17,603 nucleotides of DNA from Acanthaster planci (lineage: Eukaryota; Echinodermata; Asteroidea; Valvatida; Acanthasteridae): NCBI RefSeq assembly GCF_001949145.1, contig NW_019091648.1:115807-133409 (forward strand). The letters run 5' to 3'. Of this stretch, positions 9,228-17,603 are shown piece by piece (the first letter of the stretch is position 1; each line of letters begins with the position of its first letter). A model generated the notes under the pieces. The model was not told the origin of the DNA. It saw only the letters and a program-made list of their open reading frames with translations, and did not search any database. Position numbers and translations under genes: made by a program.

Positions 9228-10166
9228 GTGTTAAAAGATGGCGCTGATCGTGGCGACACGGTTCCAAGCTCTGCTGTTTTTTTTGCTGTGTTTTTGGTGT
9301 TCTGGCGGCAGGGAACAGCTTTTACCTACAGTTATAGTAGAGATGAGTTATTGCGCCTTCATTTTGCATCTGGTGAGCTTAATTCTGGTCAAATACAGAG
9401 ACTAAATTTAATTGAAAGAATCCTACCACCTAGGTCCCCTGACAGCCAGGAGATTTACCGTAGGCGGCGGGGTAGATGTAGGAGAGGGGGATTGCAAGTC
9501 AAGTTACGTTCACGTGGGACCAAACTACCTCTGCCCAGTATCTACCTTGCCAATGCACAGTCTGTACAACACGAAATGGATGAGCTTTTAGCCTTAATGG
9601 ATGCCAGGAGGGATTTTGGGGATTGTAATATATTTTGTTTTACGGAAATCTGGCTGGGCGACAGCATACTGGACTCTGCCATTAGTGCCCCTGGATTTGT
9701 GTTCTTTCGAGCGGATCGAGTTTTTGAGGCGGTGAATAAAGCTAAGGGTGGTGGTGTGGGCCTTTTAGTCAATAGGTCATGGTGCAGCGATTGTAAGGTA
9801 TAGTCTCGGACCTGTACCTCAGATTTAGAAACTCTTACAGTCCATTGTCGTCCTTTTTACTTGCCAAGGGAATTTTCTTCTATTGTAATTACTGTTACGT
9901 ACATTCCACCTGCGAAACAAAAGGACAATCACTTGACTTCAATACCTTTTGTGGCCGGTGACTTTAATCAGGCATCGTTTAAGAAAGCTAAACCAAGCTT
10001 TTCTCAACATGTCGCCATGCCCACCCGTGAAGAGGCTATATTGATCATGTTTATACTCAAATTAAGAGGGTTTATAGGTCCCTTCGGCCTGCACCGTTGG
10101 GGGCTTCTGACCATGCGATGATCTATATGTGCCCCGTCTACAAGACCCAGTTTAAATGTGTCAGTG
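9228..10166 (+). pseudogene. Element B endonuclease (APE-type) domain, broken
   Basis: It would nick target DNA to prime reverse transcription. The main frame (9228-9803) gives TYSYSRDELLRL, an Arg-rich stretch (RRRRGRCRRGG), LANAQSVQHEMDEL and CFTEIWL, with the catalytic Glu at 9645-9647. After TAG at 9801-9803 the same frame continues with LETLTVHCRPFYLPREF, YIPP and VAGDFNQ (Asp at 9960-9962). Relative to the family, about 20 residues are missing between YIPP and VAGDFN. Near 10041 the frame shifts and continues as DHVYTQIKRVYRS to SDHAMIYMCPVY (SDH at 10106-10114). All core endonuclease motifs are therefore present but in disrupted frames. The frame then ends at the insertion of element A. 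A conventional ATG at 9238 is in a different frame and encodes a hydrophobic signal-like leader. Confidence 0.75.
10154..10166 (+). repeat. Candidate left target-site duplication of element A
   Basis: AAATGTGTCAGTG here resembles CAATGCGAGTCAGTG at 14095-14109, with a shared GTCAGTG core, a 2-nt gap and mismatches. It lies where element B coding sequence breaks off. CR1 elements often make poor or no duplications, so this is tentative. Confidence 0.35.
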
Positions 10167-10697
10167 AAACAACGTTTAAGGACTGGTTGCGGTTTTTCTT
10201 GCGCTCATGGCAAGCGATTTTTAGTCTATTTTTTTTCTGTTTTAGTTTTAGCCATCCTTACTACTTTTTAGCGTTGGATGTATTTTAATTAATTCAAGTA
10301 CTTGTTGGATCGCGTATTCTGCTTTTTAAGCCGTTTTTTGCTGAATTTGAAAAAGACTTTGTTTTTAACTTTGAATGTGTACCTCCTGCCATCTTGGATT
10401 TTTACTCAGTGGTCTACGTGTAAATTTCCAGTACTGCATCATCGGTGTTCTCTACTGTTTTCATTGTGTGAGTGGTATTCAAAATGTCATCGCTAAGGAC
10501 ATATTGGACCATGCAACTTCTGACTGTGATTTCTGTTCGCGTCAGAATGTCTACTCGGGACCCAGAAGTGTTCCAACCTACCAATCCGTTCGTGAAAGTG
10601 CATTGGACAGCTCAACTGAACCACAACGCTGCCTCTGAGGTGAACCCGGTGAGCTCGTTCTATTGTTCTTCTCACTACACCAGACCTAGAATATTAA
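10167..10697 (+). other. Element A 5' leader, possibly with remnants of a short upstream ORF
   Basis: The first part is T-rich and noncoding. At 10375-10638 (frame 1) and 10472-10711 (frame 2) there are open frames. The frame 1 segment containing SGPRSVPTYQSVRESALDSS and the frame 2 segment starting MSSLRTYW may be fragments of the coding sequence preceding the 2A motif, but no domain is recognised and they are out of frame with it (the 2A frame has a stop at 10695-10697). Confidence 0.4.
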
Positions 10698-10957
10698 AAC
10701 CCACTTGTTGACTGCAAGAACCTAACTCAGTTTTGTCTTATCGTTCTCCTGGCTGGAGATATTGAAATGAATCCAGGTCCCAAACCACTGAAGTATCGTT
10801 GTCAGGTATGCCAGAAAGCTGCTAAATGGGGTCAAAAAGCAATTGAATGTGGCCAGTGTAATGGCTGGTTTCATGTTGGTTGCCTTAAGATGAATGAACA
10901 GTTGTACAACATTTTAAGAGACCACCATCATATTCCTGAACGTGCCTACAGTGTAAT
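10698..10957 (+). pseudogene. Element A N-terminal region with 2A motif and PHD finger, frameshifted
   Basis: The open frame runs from 10698 through the 2A motif. The PHD-type zinc finger then follows as C-x2-C-x12-C-x2-C-x4-H-x2-C (YRCQVC ... ECGQCNGWFHVGC). The final cysteine pair, CLQC (10943-10954), is in another frame, so a frameshift occurred around 10918-10937. In that second frame the usual Trp before it is TGA (10937-10939), consistent with TGG to TGA. PHD fingers in CR1-like ORFs may mediate chromatin or protein binding; that role is not proven. Without the frameshift the C4HC3 finger would be complete. Confidence 0.75.
10755..10781 (+). other. 2A-like ribosome-skipping motif (GDIEMNPGP)
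   Basis: The codons give G-D-I-E-M-N-P-G-P, a perfect match to the 2A consensus D(V/I)ExNPG-P. A hydrophobic stretch (CLIVLLA, 10734-10754) precedes it as in active 2A sequences. In 2A peptides the ribosome fails to form the last Gly-Pro bond and continues, so two separate products come from one frame. Here the break would fall between codons 10776-10778 and 10779-10781, separating an upstream peptide from the PHD-endonuclease-RT protein. The motif is intact although the rest of the ORF is damaged. Confidence 0.8.
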
Positions 10958-12307
10958 TTGCCAAATTTTTCAACTTCACTTTTCGAAAGTCTACAGGGTT
11001 TTGACGTATCTAATAGTTACGGTGTTCTGAACAGTTTGGAAGCAGGGAGCACTTTTACTGACATGTCTTTTGATAGCGTCCATTCTGGTTCATCTTTGGG
11101 TGAGCTGATCTATTTCTCTAGCCCTAAAAGCCAAAGGAAACAACCACATAGGAAATTACCTTAGCATAAACAGCGTAGTACCAGTTTGAAGATTATTAAC
11201 ATCTATTGCCGCAGTGTCAAAAATAAGGTTCCAAATTTTGAAGCTTTGCTTGCTTCTGAAGACCCGGATGTGGTTCTTGGAACTGAGTCATGGCTAAATA
11301 ACACCATAGCCTTGGGAGAAGTTTTTCCATCCAATTATGATGTGTTCTGGAAGGACCGTAACAGCCAGGGTGGTGGTGGAGTGTTTATTGCCGTCAGAAA
11401 TAACCTCATTGCTTCTGTTGACAAAGGCTTACAGACTGATTGTGAACGTATCTGGATTACAATTAGTGTTAATGGTCTTTCCCAAATTTATATTGGGGCT
11501 TATTATAGACCACCTTCTTCTGATATTGACTATGCCAAGGAGCTTGATAAGTCACTTGCCAAAATTCCATCAAATGCCAGTGTTTGGCTCCTGGGGGACT
11601 TCAACTTACCAGATGTTGACTGGGAGTCTGTTGCTTTTAAGCCACGAGGTCAATATCCTGCTATCAGTAAACACACGATCGATACCTTTAATGACCACAA
11701 CTTGCATCAATTGGTGAGAGAGCCCACCCGAGATCAGAACATCCTTGTTCTGTGCCTTACTAGCACACCTGCCGCAGCCGATTATGTTCGTGTATGCATG
11801 GGGTTAAGTGATCATGATATGGTCACTGTGGGTGCTATCCTTAAACCAAAGATCACCAGACCTCCGAGACGCAGAGTTTTCCTTTACAACAGAGGGAATT
11901 TTACTGGGATAAATGCCGACATGACCAAGTTTAACTCTGACCTGGATGAGAATGTTGTTAGTACCAACTCAATTGATGACCTGTGTATCTTATTCAAAAC
12001 AGCACTCTCAGCGTCTATTGAGAAAAACGTCCCTGCCAGATTGACTTCCAGTTATATCTCACATCCATGGATAAAAAGCTCCATCAACAGAGAAGTGAAC
12101 AGGAAGAAACGCCTCTATAACAGGGCCAAAAGAGTTGGTTCTGCTGACTACTGGTCTAAATTCAAGAAGCTTCGTCGAGACGTTGATGGAAAGATTAGAA
12201 GAGCTTATAATTCTTATATTAGAGATGTTATTGGTGTCAGCTTGAAAACAGATAATTCCAAACCTTTTTGAAGGTTTATTAAGTCTAGAAGGAAAGAAGT
12301 TTCAGGT
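10943..12307 (+). pseudogene. Element A linker, APE endonuclease and pre-RT region
   Basis: After CLQC a Ser-rich linker (NFSTSLFESLQ.., SDxSFDSVHSGSS-like) leads to a TAG at 11162-11164, after which the same frame continues. The endonuclease carries IINIYCRSVKNK (catalytic Asn), GTESWL (Glu at 11285-11287), YYRPP, LLGDFNLPDVDW (Asp at 11597-11599) and SDHDMV (11807-11815). All key APE-type residues are present over about 210 residues. A basic region follows (REVNRKKRLYNRAKR, KKLRRDVDGKIRRAY), typical of the link to the RT. The frame ends at TGA 12269-12271, where the family usually has Trp in (F)WKFIKSRRK; the same frame then continues as RFIKSRRKE. The domain itself is well preserved. Confidence 0.85.
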
Positions 12308-14007
12308 GTGTCACCTTTACAAGTTGGCGGCAAGGTTCTTTCCAGTGCTAAGGGAAAGGCTGAGGCTCTTAACCACCAATTTTGCTCTGTCTTTACCAAA
12401 ATGAGGCTGACAGACTTCCCTCACCTAGGACATAGCAGTACTCCTGACATCTCCAATTTATGTATCACTACTGATGGTATAGAGAAACTTCTTGCTGAGC
12501 TCAATCCTAGCGAGGCTGCTGGCCCAGATGAAATCACAGCGTGTGTTTTGAAGGCTTGCTCAACCAGTATTGCTCCCATACTACAGAAATTTTTTCAGAA
12601 GTCTGTTTCAACTAGTGCTCTTCCTAGAGATTGGCTGAAGGCCAACATCACACCTATCTACAAGAAAAGTGACCATGCCAACCCTGCAAATTACCGTCCG
12701 GTTTCATTGACGTCAATCGTCTGCAAGCTGCTTGAACACATAATTCATAGCCACATCATGAGTCATTTTAAGAAGTTTGGGATCTTAGCCGATCAACAGC
12801 ATGGCTTCCGGAAAGGAAGATCCTGTGAAACCCAGCTCTCTGCCCTTGTAAATGATCTTCACAGTATTCTAGACAACCGTGGCCAAGCCGACTTCATTAT
12901 AATGGATTTTAGCAAGGCGTTTGACACCGTTCCCCAAAGTAGACTTCTTGCTAAGCTCCTTCACGTTGGCATTCGGAATAACATCCACTCCTGGATTGAA
13001 TCCTTCCTCACCAGGTGCCATTAGAGGGTTGTTGTGGACGGCGAAGCCTCCATAGGATCTCCAGTTGAGTCCGAAGTCCCCCAGGGTAAGGTGTTGGTAT
13101 TCTTGGTCTACATCAACGAACTACCTAACAACATATCATTGAGTGTCAGGCTATTCGCTGATGATTGTATAGTATACCGGTAGATCAAGACCAGAAAGGA
13201 TGCCAGCATCCTCCAGAATGATGTTAATCAGCTTTGCAATTGGGAATCTACCTGGCAGATGGGGTTTAACCATAATAAATGTTTTTCCATGAGAGTCACC
13301 CACAAGCGAAATCCTCTCAGGAACCGATATAGTATGGGGGAGAGTCTTCTTGAGAAGGTCGGTCATTATCCATATTTGGGGGTCGAACTCACATCCGATT
13401 TGACCTGGGCTAAGCTCAAATTGCCGCTAAAGCAAACAGGACCTTGGGACTACTTAGAAGAAACCTTTCTTGTTGTGACAGAGTCACAAAAGATATTGCT
13501 TATAAAGCCTTAGTTCGACCACTCCTGGAATATTATCAGACGATATGGGATCCACACCAGAAAAGCAACATTGACACTCTTGACAAAGTACAACAATGTG
13601 CTGGTAGGTTTATTTTCAACGATTACTCACAAACCTCCAGTGTGTCTGACATGATCTCTAAACTGGATTGGGAATCCCTCAATATTAGACGAATGAAAGC
13701 CCAACTGTGAACCTTCTATACGGTGACACATGGCCTCATCCCAAACAATATTTTTCAACTTCTATACCAACCCAACACAAATCGAGTGGCAAGACCTATT
13801 ACAAGACATCATCATGGTGACCTTATCTAGAACCGTATCCGGGCAAACAAAAATAGCTATCTTCACTCATTGTACCCTTGGATGATTCCAGAATGGAATT
13901 GTCTACCAAACCACGTCAGATGTTCTGCGACTCTTGGCGCTTTCAAGACCGAGATTGACAGAATTGATCTTGCTGTTCTGTCCCAACAAGTTCATTTTAC
14001 AAATTAA
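12308..14007 (+). pseudogene. Element A reverse transcriptase and C-terminal region, broken
   Basis: It would copy the element RNA into DNA at the nicked target. RT blocks in order are EAAGPDEI, LPRDWLKANITPIYKK, NYRPVSLTSIVCKLLE, QQHGFRKGRSCETQL, FSKAFDTVPQSRLLAKL (catalytic Asp in motif A), then TAG at 13022. Motif B follows as EVPQGKVLVFLVYINELP, where PQGTVLGPLLF is expected, so a few residues are lost. Motif C is LFADDCIVYR (FADD at 13154-13165), followed by TAG at 13181. YPYLGVELTSDLTW precedes a frameshift near 13405-13422. The next frame reads GLLRRNLSCC, LVRPLLEYYQTIWDP, VQQCAGRFIF and MISKLDWESLNIRR. Stops at 13708 and 13828 precede the C-terminal WNCLPNHV...GAFKTEIDRI and the true stop 14005-14007. 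Confidence 0.85.
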
Positions 14008-14094
14008 TTCTTTTAGTTTCAAACGGCGTGATCTGTACAGGACAGCCAGAATGTTGGCGATTGTACAGTACCAGCAGAGGCAGAAGCAGAAACT
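14008..14094 (+). other. Element A 3' untranslated end
   Basis: About 87 bp lie between the ORF stop and the resumption of element B coding sequence. It ends in a CAG/GAG-rich stretch (GTACCAGCAGAGGCAGAAGC), the kind of short repetitive tail CR1-type elements have instead of poly-A. The exact boundary with B is uncertain by about 15 bp. Confidence 0.5.
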
Positions 14095-14109
14095 CAATGC
14101 GAGTCAGTG
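14095..14109 (+). repeat. Candidate right target-site duplication of element A
   Basis: CAATGCGAGTCAGTG here is the imperfect partner of 10154-10166. Element B coding sequence (SQWSSETIQHLQACF) resumes within or immediately after it. Confidence 0.35.
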
Positions 14110-16013
14110 GTCCTCAGAGACTATTCAACACCTGCAAGCCTGTTTTGACTGTACTAAGTGGGACTTTTTTGGGGGGAATCGTCTAATAGCATAGATGAGT
14201 GCACAGACGTGGTGACATCATATATCACCTTTTGTGAGGAGTTGTGCATCCCAATTAAGACTGTGGCCAGGTATTCCAACCAAAGGCCCTGGTTCCGTGA
14301 CTCACTGCGTAAGAAATTCCAGAGCCAGAGAATCAGCCTTCCAGTCAGGGGATAAAGTCAAGTTCAAGGCTGCTAAGTATGAGCTGAGGAAGGCGGTGAA
14401 AGTTGCCAAACGTGATTACCGGTCTCGCCTAGAGGAAAACTTGCAGGGGGAGGATGTTCGCAGACAAAGGAGCAGCATACGAAAGATCACTATTTATAAG
14501 TCAAGTTCTGGATTTCGAATCCCTGACGAGCCCGGTCTGCCCGATCGCCTGAATCAGTTCTACTGTGGGTTTGACAAGCCCCTTGAGGATCCGGTTCATG
14601 AACTAATGACTGAACCTGATGTCACAATGCCTCACATCACAGCTAAGGACATTGCTGGGCTGAATCCCAGAAAGGCCAGTGGCCCTGATGGGATCAATCC
14701 TCGTTTGCTTAAAGTGTGCTCTGGTCAACTCAGTGAAATTTTTTTGCGAAATTTTTAACTGGTCCTTGCGTACATGTCATATTCCAACAGTTTTTAAATT
14801 TTTGAGAATATTGTGCCCATACCCAAAAAGAATGTTATTTCGTCACTTCATGATTATCGTCCTGTTGCACTTACTTCAGTTATTATGAAATGTTTTGAAT
14901 ATTTAGTTCTCAATTTTATGAAATCTGTTTTGCCGAAATCTATGGACCCACAACAGTTTGCTTACCGGTGTAAGAGGTCATGTGATGATGCTGTGTCATT
15001 TATACTTTACCATGTTTTTCGTCATCTTGATATTAGCGAACTGTCTTATGTTCGATGATTATTCATTGATTTTACTTCTGCTTTTAACACCATTCTACCT
15101 CATAAGTTGTTAGGTAAATTAGTAAATTTAAATATTTTGCCTCGTGCCCTGTACTACTGGATATTTGAATTTTCGACGGCTAGGCCTCAGCGAGTAAGAA
15201 TTAGTAATAATTTTTCTGTAACGAAGTTATTGAATACTGGAGCCCCACAGGCTTGTGTCTTGAGTCCATTGTTATATTCACTGATGACGCATGATTGCAT
15301 TTCAATTGGTAATAATATAGTAACTAAGTTTGCTGATGACACGACTATAGTGGGCCTGATTCGACACAGTGACAAAAGTGACTATCGCCGTCAGGTTGGG
15401 GAGTTCGTGGGGTGGTGCTCAGAGAACAACCTTGAGTTGAACGTTGTTAAGACCAAGGAGATAATAGTTGATTTTCGTCGGAACAAAACTTTGATTTCTC
15501 CAGTGTTTATTGATTCTTCAGAGGTCAAAAGAGTCAATGTTTTTTAAGTTCCTGGGCATTCACCTCGTGAGCGACCTGACATGGTCGGCACAAGTTAACT
15601 ACTGCGTGAAAAAGGCCCAGCAGCGGCTCTTCTTCCTGCGTCAGATGAAGAGCTTTGGCTTTGGACAGCGTGTGCTGGTTGATTTTTACCGGTCGGTGGT
15701 TGAGAGCATTCTTACCCACTCCATCACGGTTTGGTAAAGTGGAACCCCGATGGCCAAGCAGACACTCTTACAGCGGGTTGTGAAGACGGCGTCCAGGATT
15801 GTTGGTCAGCCGCTGCCGTCAGTGGATGAAATCTATGTGACAAGGCTATGAAAGAGGGCCGTGGCAATTGCAATGGACATGTCGCACCCGGGCAATGCTC
15901 TGTTCCAATTGCTCCCCTCTGGAAGACGGTACAGAGCTGTAGCCGCCAAAACTAAAAGAGTGATCGGTGGTTTTTATCCTAGTACTGTGCGGGAGCTAAA
16001 CAACTCATTGTAG
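14095..16013 (+). pseudogene. Element B linker, reverse transcriptase and C-terminal region, broken
   Basis: Motifs in order are WDFFG.., [106 protein letters not shown] (motif A), TGAPQACVLSPLLYSLMTHD (motif B; Ala where PQG normally has Gly), KFADDTTIVGLI (motif C, FADD at 15329-15340), WCSENNLELNVVKTKE, and FLGIHLVSDLTW. Frameshifts lie at 14165-14176 (T6G6), about 14320, 14739-14745 (T7), about 14791-14803 and 15540-15545 (T6). Stops are TGA 15056, TAA 15735 and TGA 15849. The C-terminus LLPSGRRYRAVAAKTKR...FYPSTVREL ends at TAG 16011-16013. No functional enzyme can be made. Confidence 0.85.
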
Positions 16014-16159
16014 TTACATGTATTGTGGTGTTTTAATGTTAAATGTATATTCTTAATGTATTTTGCTATATATATATGTATTTGTGTTTTTTGGGTTTTT
16101 GTTTAGCAGAGCAAGGACCACTTAATTTCCACCACGTACATTATTTTATATGAGTGGTG

Positions 16160-16165
16160 AATAAA
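16160..16165 (+). terminator. AATAAA polyadenylation signal of element B
   Basis: AATAAA lies in GTGGTGAATAAACTATG near the expected 3' end, about 150 bp after the ORF stop. Confidence 0.4.
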
Positions 16166-16175
16166 CTATGTAATG

Positions 16176-17206
16176 TTCAGTATTAGCATCATCAGTGACG
16201 AACGAGTGTCTAATAAACAATTTTGTTAATTTCCCAGCAATGTTTAGTGTTACATGTATTGATTAACTCAATGCCAATTTAGTCGCGACACAAAGTGGGT
16301 ATTAATATTAAACTCATTGCCTTTCTTAAGACAGCGTGCACCTGTCAGTTTTTTTACCTTGAATTGTGATTTGTGTCAAGGAAATAAATTGTAAATATAT
16401 TTTTTTATTTTTCTATTTGACCTGATTACTGCGAATTTTCTTTCTCTGGCAATGCTCCGTGAACTTGTGCAAGTTTTCCCTTTCCACATAGGAAAATCAA
16501 TTGTTATTGATACCATTATACCAGATCCTAGGTACGACGTTAAACTGCATCCGGGGTAGTGGCGGCGAGGTCGTGGGTGGGGCCAGTCAGCCCCAACTGG
16601 CCTCCATGAAGTGCCTGCAGAAGACCATTGAACCCTCACTCTTTGGCAGTGGGAAGAGATGTGTTTGCTCTGGACGATATCCAGGTTATGAAGATACCGG
16701 CCAGCAAACGGGTGCCTGGCAGAAGACCTCGGCGTTCTGAGGCAGCAGCACGGACCACAAACCCAAGTGAGCTGAGGAAGCTCCAGCTGTATGACCCACT
16801 GCCGTCTGCTGGACTCAGGCCTTCTCAGCCCAGAGAGACTGGCTCATTTCATTTTGCACAAGGCTCATTGGTCTTTAAACATATTGTGCAAGTCCAACGG
16901 CGATGGGAGTTTTCTACGACGGTGGCACGCCCGAGAAGCTGGAAGCTACTAGCTGGACTCCTCCACGTTTGGCGGGTCATGATGTGATGGCTGAGTGATG
17001 GCATGGAGACTGAATCAACCAAGCCAAAGTCCTGCGACGTCCTGCATGAGCAACCAGGCAGCCTTATCTAGGGACAGCACTGGCTGCCTCCATGGAGGGA
17101 GCCCCCAATAAAAGGGTGGGGTAAACAAAGCCTCTTTGGCACTGTCCTGGCCATCAAGGAAAACCGTCAACATGTTGCATCAATGGCACTGACATTGAGC
17201 TGCTGA
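16176..17206. other. Spacer and probable 5' flank or leader of a third LINE
   Basis: Bases 16176-16500 are AT-rich with further AATAAA motifs (e.g. 16382) and no gene. Bases 16540-17000 are GC-richer with a 119-codon plus-strand frame (16628-16987) in which I recognise nothing. Bases 17040-17206 (GGGAGCCCCC.., CTCTTTGGCACTGTCC) may be the 5' untranslated region of the element starting at 17207. The boundaries are not resolvable. Confidence 0.35.
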
Positions 17207-17603
17207 AATGTACGGACAATGCTGGATTGTGACGACTTGGGTAGGCCAAAACGACAGTTGGCGATCATTGATTGGGAACTGCACTGATACCATGTTAGCG
17301 TGGCTGCCCTGTCTGAAACCCGACTGAAAAGTCATGGACAGCTCACAGAGCAGCACTACATGTTTTTCTGGTCGGGCAGTGACCTACATCAAGCCGAAGT
17401 TGCATGTGCTACACATAAGGATATGCAAACAAGATTAACGACAGTTCTGACAGCGCCATACAACCGTCTCTCCAGAGTTCACATCAGACTGGCTGAAAAA
17501 CGATTCCTGACTTTAGTGGCTGTATATGCCCCGACTATGACTTACAATGATGCCACGAGGGCGAATTTCTACTAGGACCTCAGATGTGTACTTAACCACT
17601 ACC
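17207..17603 (+). pseudogene. RTE/CFDP2-like non-LTR retrotransposon endonuclease, 5' part, truncated by window edge
   Basis: The frame reads NVRTMLDCDDLGRPKRQLAI, a TGA at about 17282-17284, then VAALSETRLKSHGQLTEQHY, MFFWSGSD.., LAEKRFLTLVAVYAPTMTYND and FY followed by TAG at 17573-17575. This matches the APE-type endonuclease start of RTE-like elements often annotated as 'craniofacial development protein 2-like' (NVRTL..., ALSETRL, FFWSG, VYAPT; catalytic Glu in SETR). The usual GVGFAI block after FFWSG is degraded to EVACATHKD. At least two stops make it a pseudogene. The RT domain would lie right of the window. Confidence 0.75.

Larger units (their letters stand above)
9180..10166 (+). 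mobile_element. Element B, 5' part: Rex1/CR1-group non-LTR retrotransposon, interrupted by element A
   Basis: This is the left portion of a LINE-type element whose right portion resumes at about 14095. The exact 5' end is not visible; I placed it just before the first coding evidence. It contains a short leader and the APE-type endonuclease coding region. Excluding the 3.9-kb insertion, the element totals about 3.1 kb, a normal size for this group. The family resembles the abundant elements of fish and marine invertebrates with an endonuclease-RT ORF containing CFTExWL and FADDTTxVGLI. The clade name is from memory. Confidence 0.75.
10167..14094 (+). mobile_element. Element A: nearly full-length CR1-type non-LTR retrotransposon nested in element B
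   Basis: The layout is a T-rich leader (10167-10697), a 2A-like motif (10755-10781), a PHD finger (10800-10957), an APE endonuclease (11186-11830), a linker, a reverse transcriptase (about 12480-13420) and a conserved C-terminal tail ending at TAA 14005-14007. A short 3' untranslated end with CAG/GAG-rich sequence (14070-14094) follows. The total is about 3.9 kb. Family assignment rests on the GDIExNPGP-PHD-EN-RT architecture known from CR1-like elements of marine invertebrates. Interruptions include a frameshift near 10920, stops at 10937, 11162, 12269, 13022, 13181, 13708 and 13828, and a frameshift near 13410. It is therefore not autonomous. Confidence 0.85.
14095..16175 (+). mobile_element. 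Element B, 3' part: reverse-transcriptase half and 3' end
   Basis: Coding homology to the same family as 9228-10166 resumes right after element A. SDHAMIYMCPVYKTQF on the left is followed on the right by QWSSETIQHLQACFDCTKWDFF, which in intact family members lie a few residues apart. The RT region runs to 16013. An untranslated tail ends in GTGGTGAATAAACTATG near 16175. The 3' end was placed by similarity to the usual short tail of the family and is approximate. Confidence 0.75.

Noticed and set aside
11337-11717. 126-codon plus-strand frame inside element A
   Set aside because: It is an out-of-frame shadow of the well-supported endonuclease frame.
16628-16987. 119-codon plus-strand frame as a real gene
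   Set aside because: No recognised motif, no clear start context, and it lies in the probable 5' flank of a decayed LINE.
1-17603. CRISPR arrays, operons, bacterial promoters or phage genes
   Set aside because: No regularly spaced repeats, no Shine-Dalgarno-led ORF clusters; content is eukaryotic.

Overview
This is metazoan nuclear DNA, most likely from a marine invertebrate. Amphioxus-like is my best guess, but a mollusc, hemichordate or echinoderm is possible. Four things suggest this: a spliced THOC3 exon with metazoan splice sites; several decayed non-LTR retrotransposons of kinds common in such genomes, including a CR1-type element with a PHD finger and a 2A-like peptide; an SGNH-hydrolase fragment of the kind carried by Ngaro-type tyrosine-recombinase retrotransposons; and long AT-rich noncoding DNA without operon structure. 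There is one ambiguous base (n at 949). No intact autonomous gene is visible.

Layout. Bases 1-751 hold the 3' end of a probable Ngaro/DIRS-type element: the SGNH-like C-terminus, a perfect hairpin, then two 134-bp tandem direct repeats. Bases 752-4263 are low-information DNA with several unrecognised minus-strand open frames, a degenerate tRNA-derived SINE head (about 3667-3730) and a palindromic 13-bp tandem repeat (3739-3789). The only recognisable host gene piece is one 101-bp internal exon of THOC3, a WD-repeat subunit of the THO mRNA-export complex, on the minus strand at 5763-5863. It lies in intronic or intergenic DNA, and I could not find its neighbouring exons in the window. An approximately 80-nt imperfect palindrome lies at 7581-7660.

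Bases 9180-16175 are a nested pair of LINE-type retrotransposons on the plus strand. The outer one (element B, Rex1/CR1-group) has its endonuclease half at about 9228-10166 and its reverse-transcriptase half at about 14095-16013. Between them sits a nearly full-length CR1-type element (element A, about 10167-14094). In order, it carries a leader, a 2A-like GDIEMNPGP motif, a PHD finger, an APE endonuclease and a reverse transcriptase. Both elements are broken by stops and frameshifts and should be treated as pseudogenes. A candidate imperfect target-site duplication flanks A. The right edge (17207-17603) holds the 5' part of the endonuclease of a third non-LTR element (RTE/CFDP2-like), running off the window.

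The genes do not form a pathway. The window is best read as THOC3 intronic or flanking DNA filled by successive retrotransposon insertions. B inserted first and A later inserted into it. The most interesting single feature is the 2A-like ribosome-skipping motif at the N-terminus of element A.
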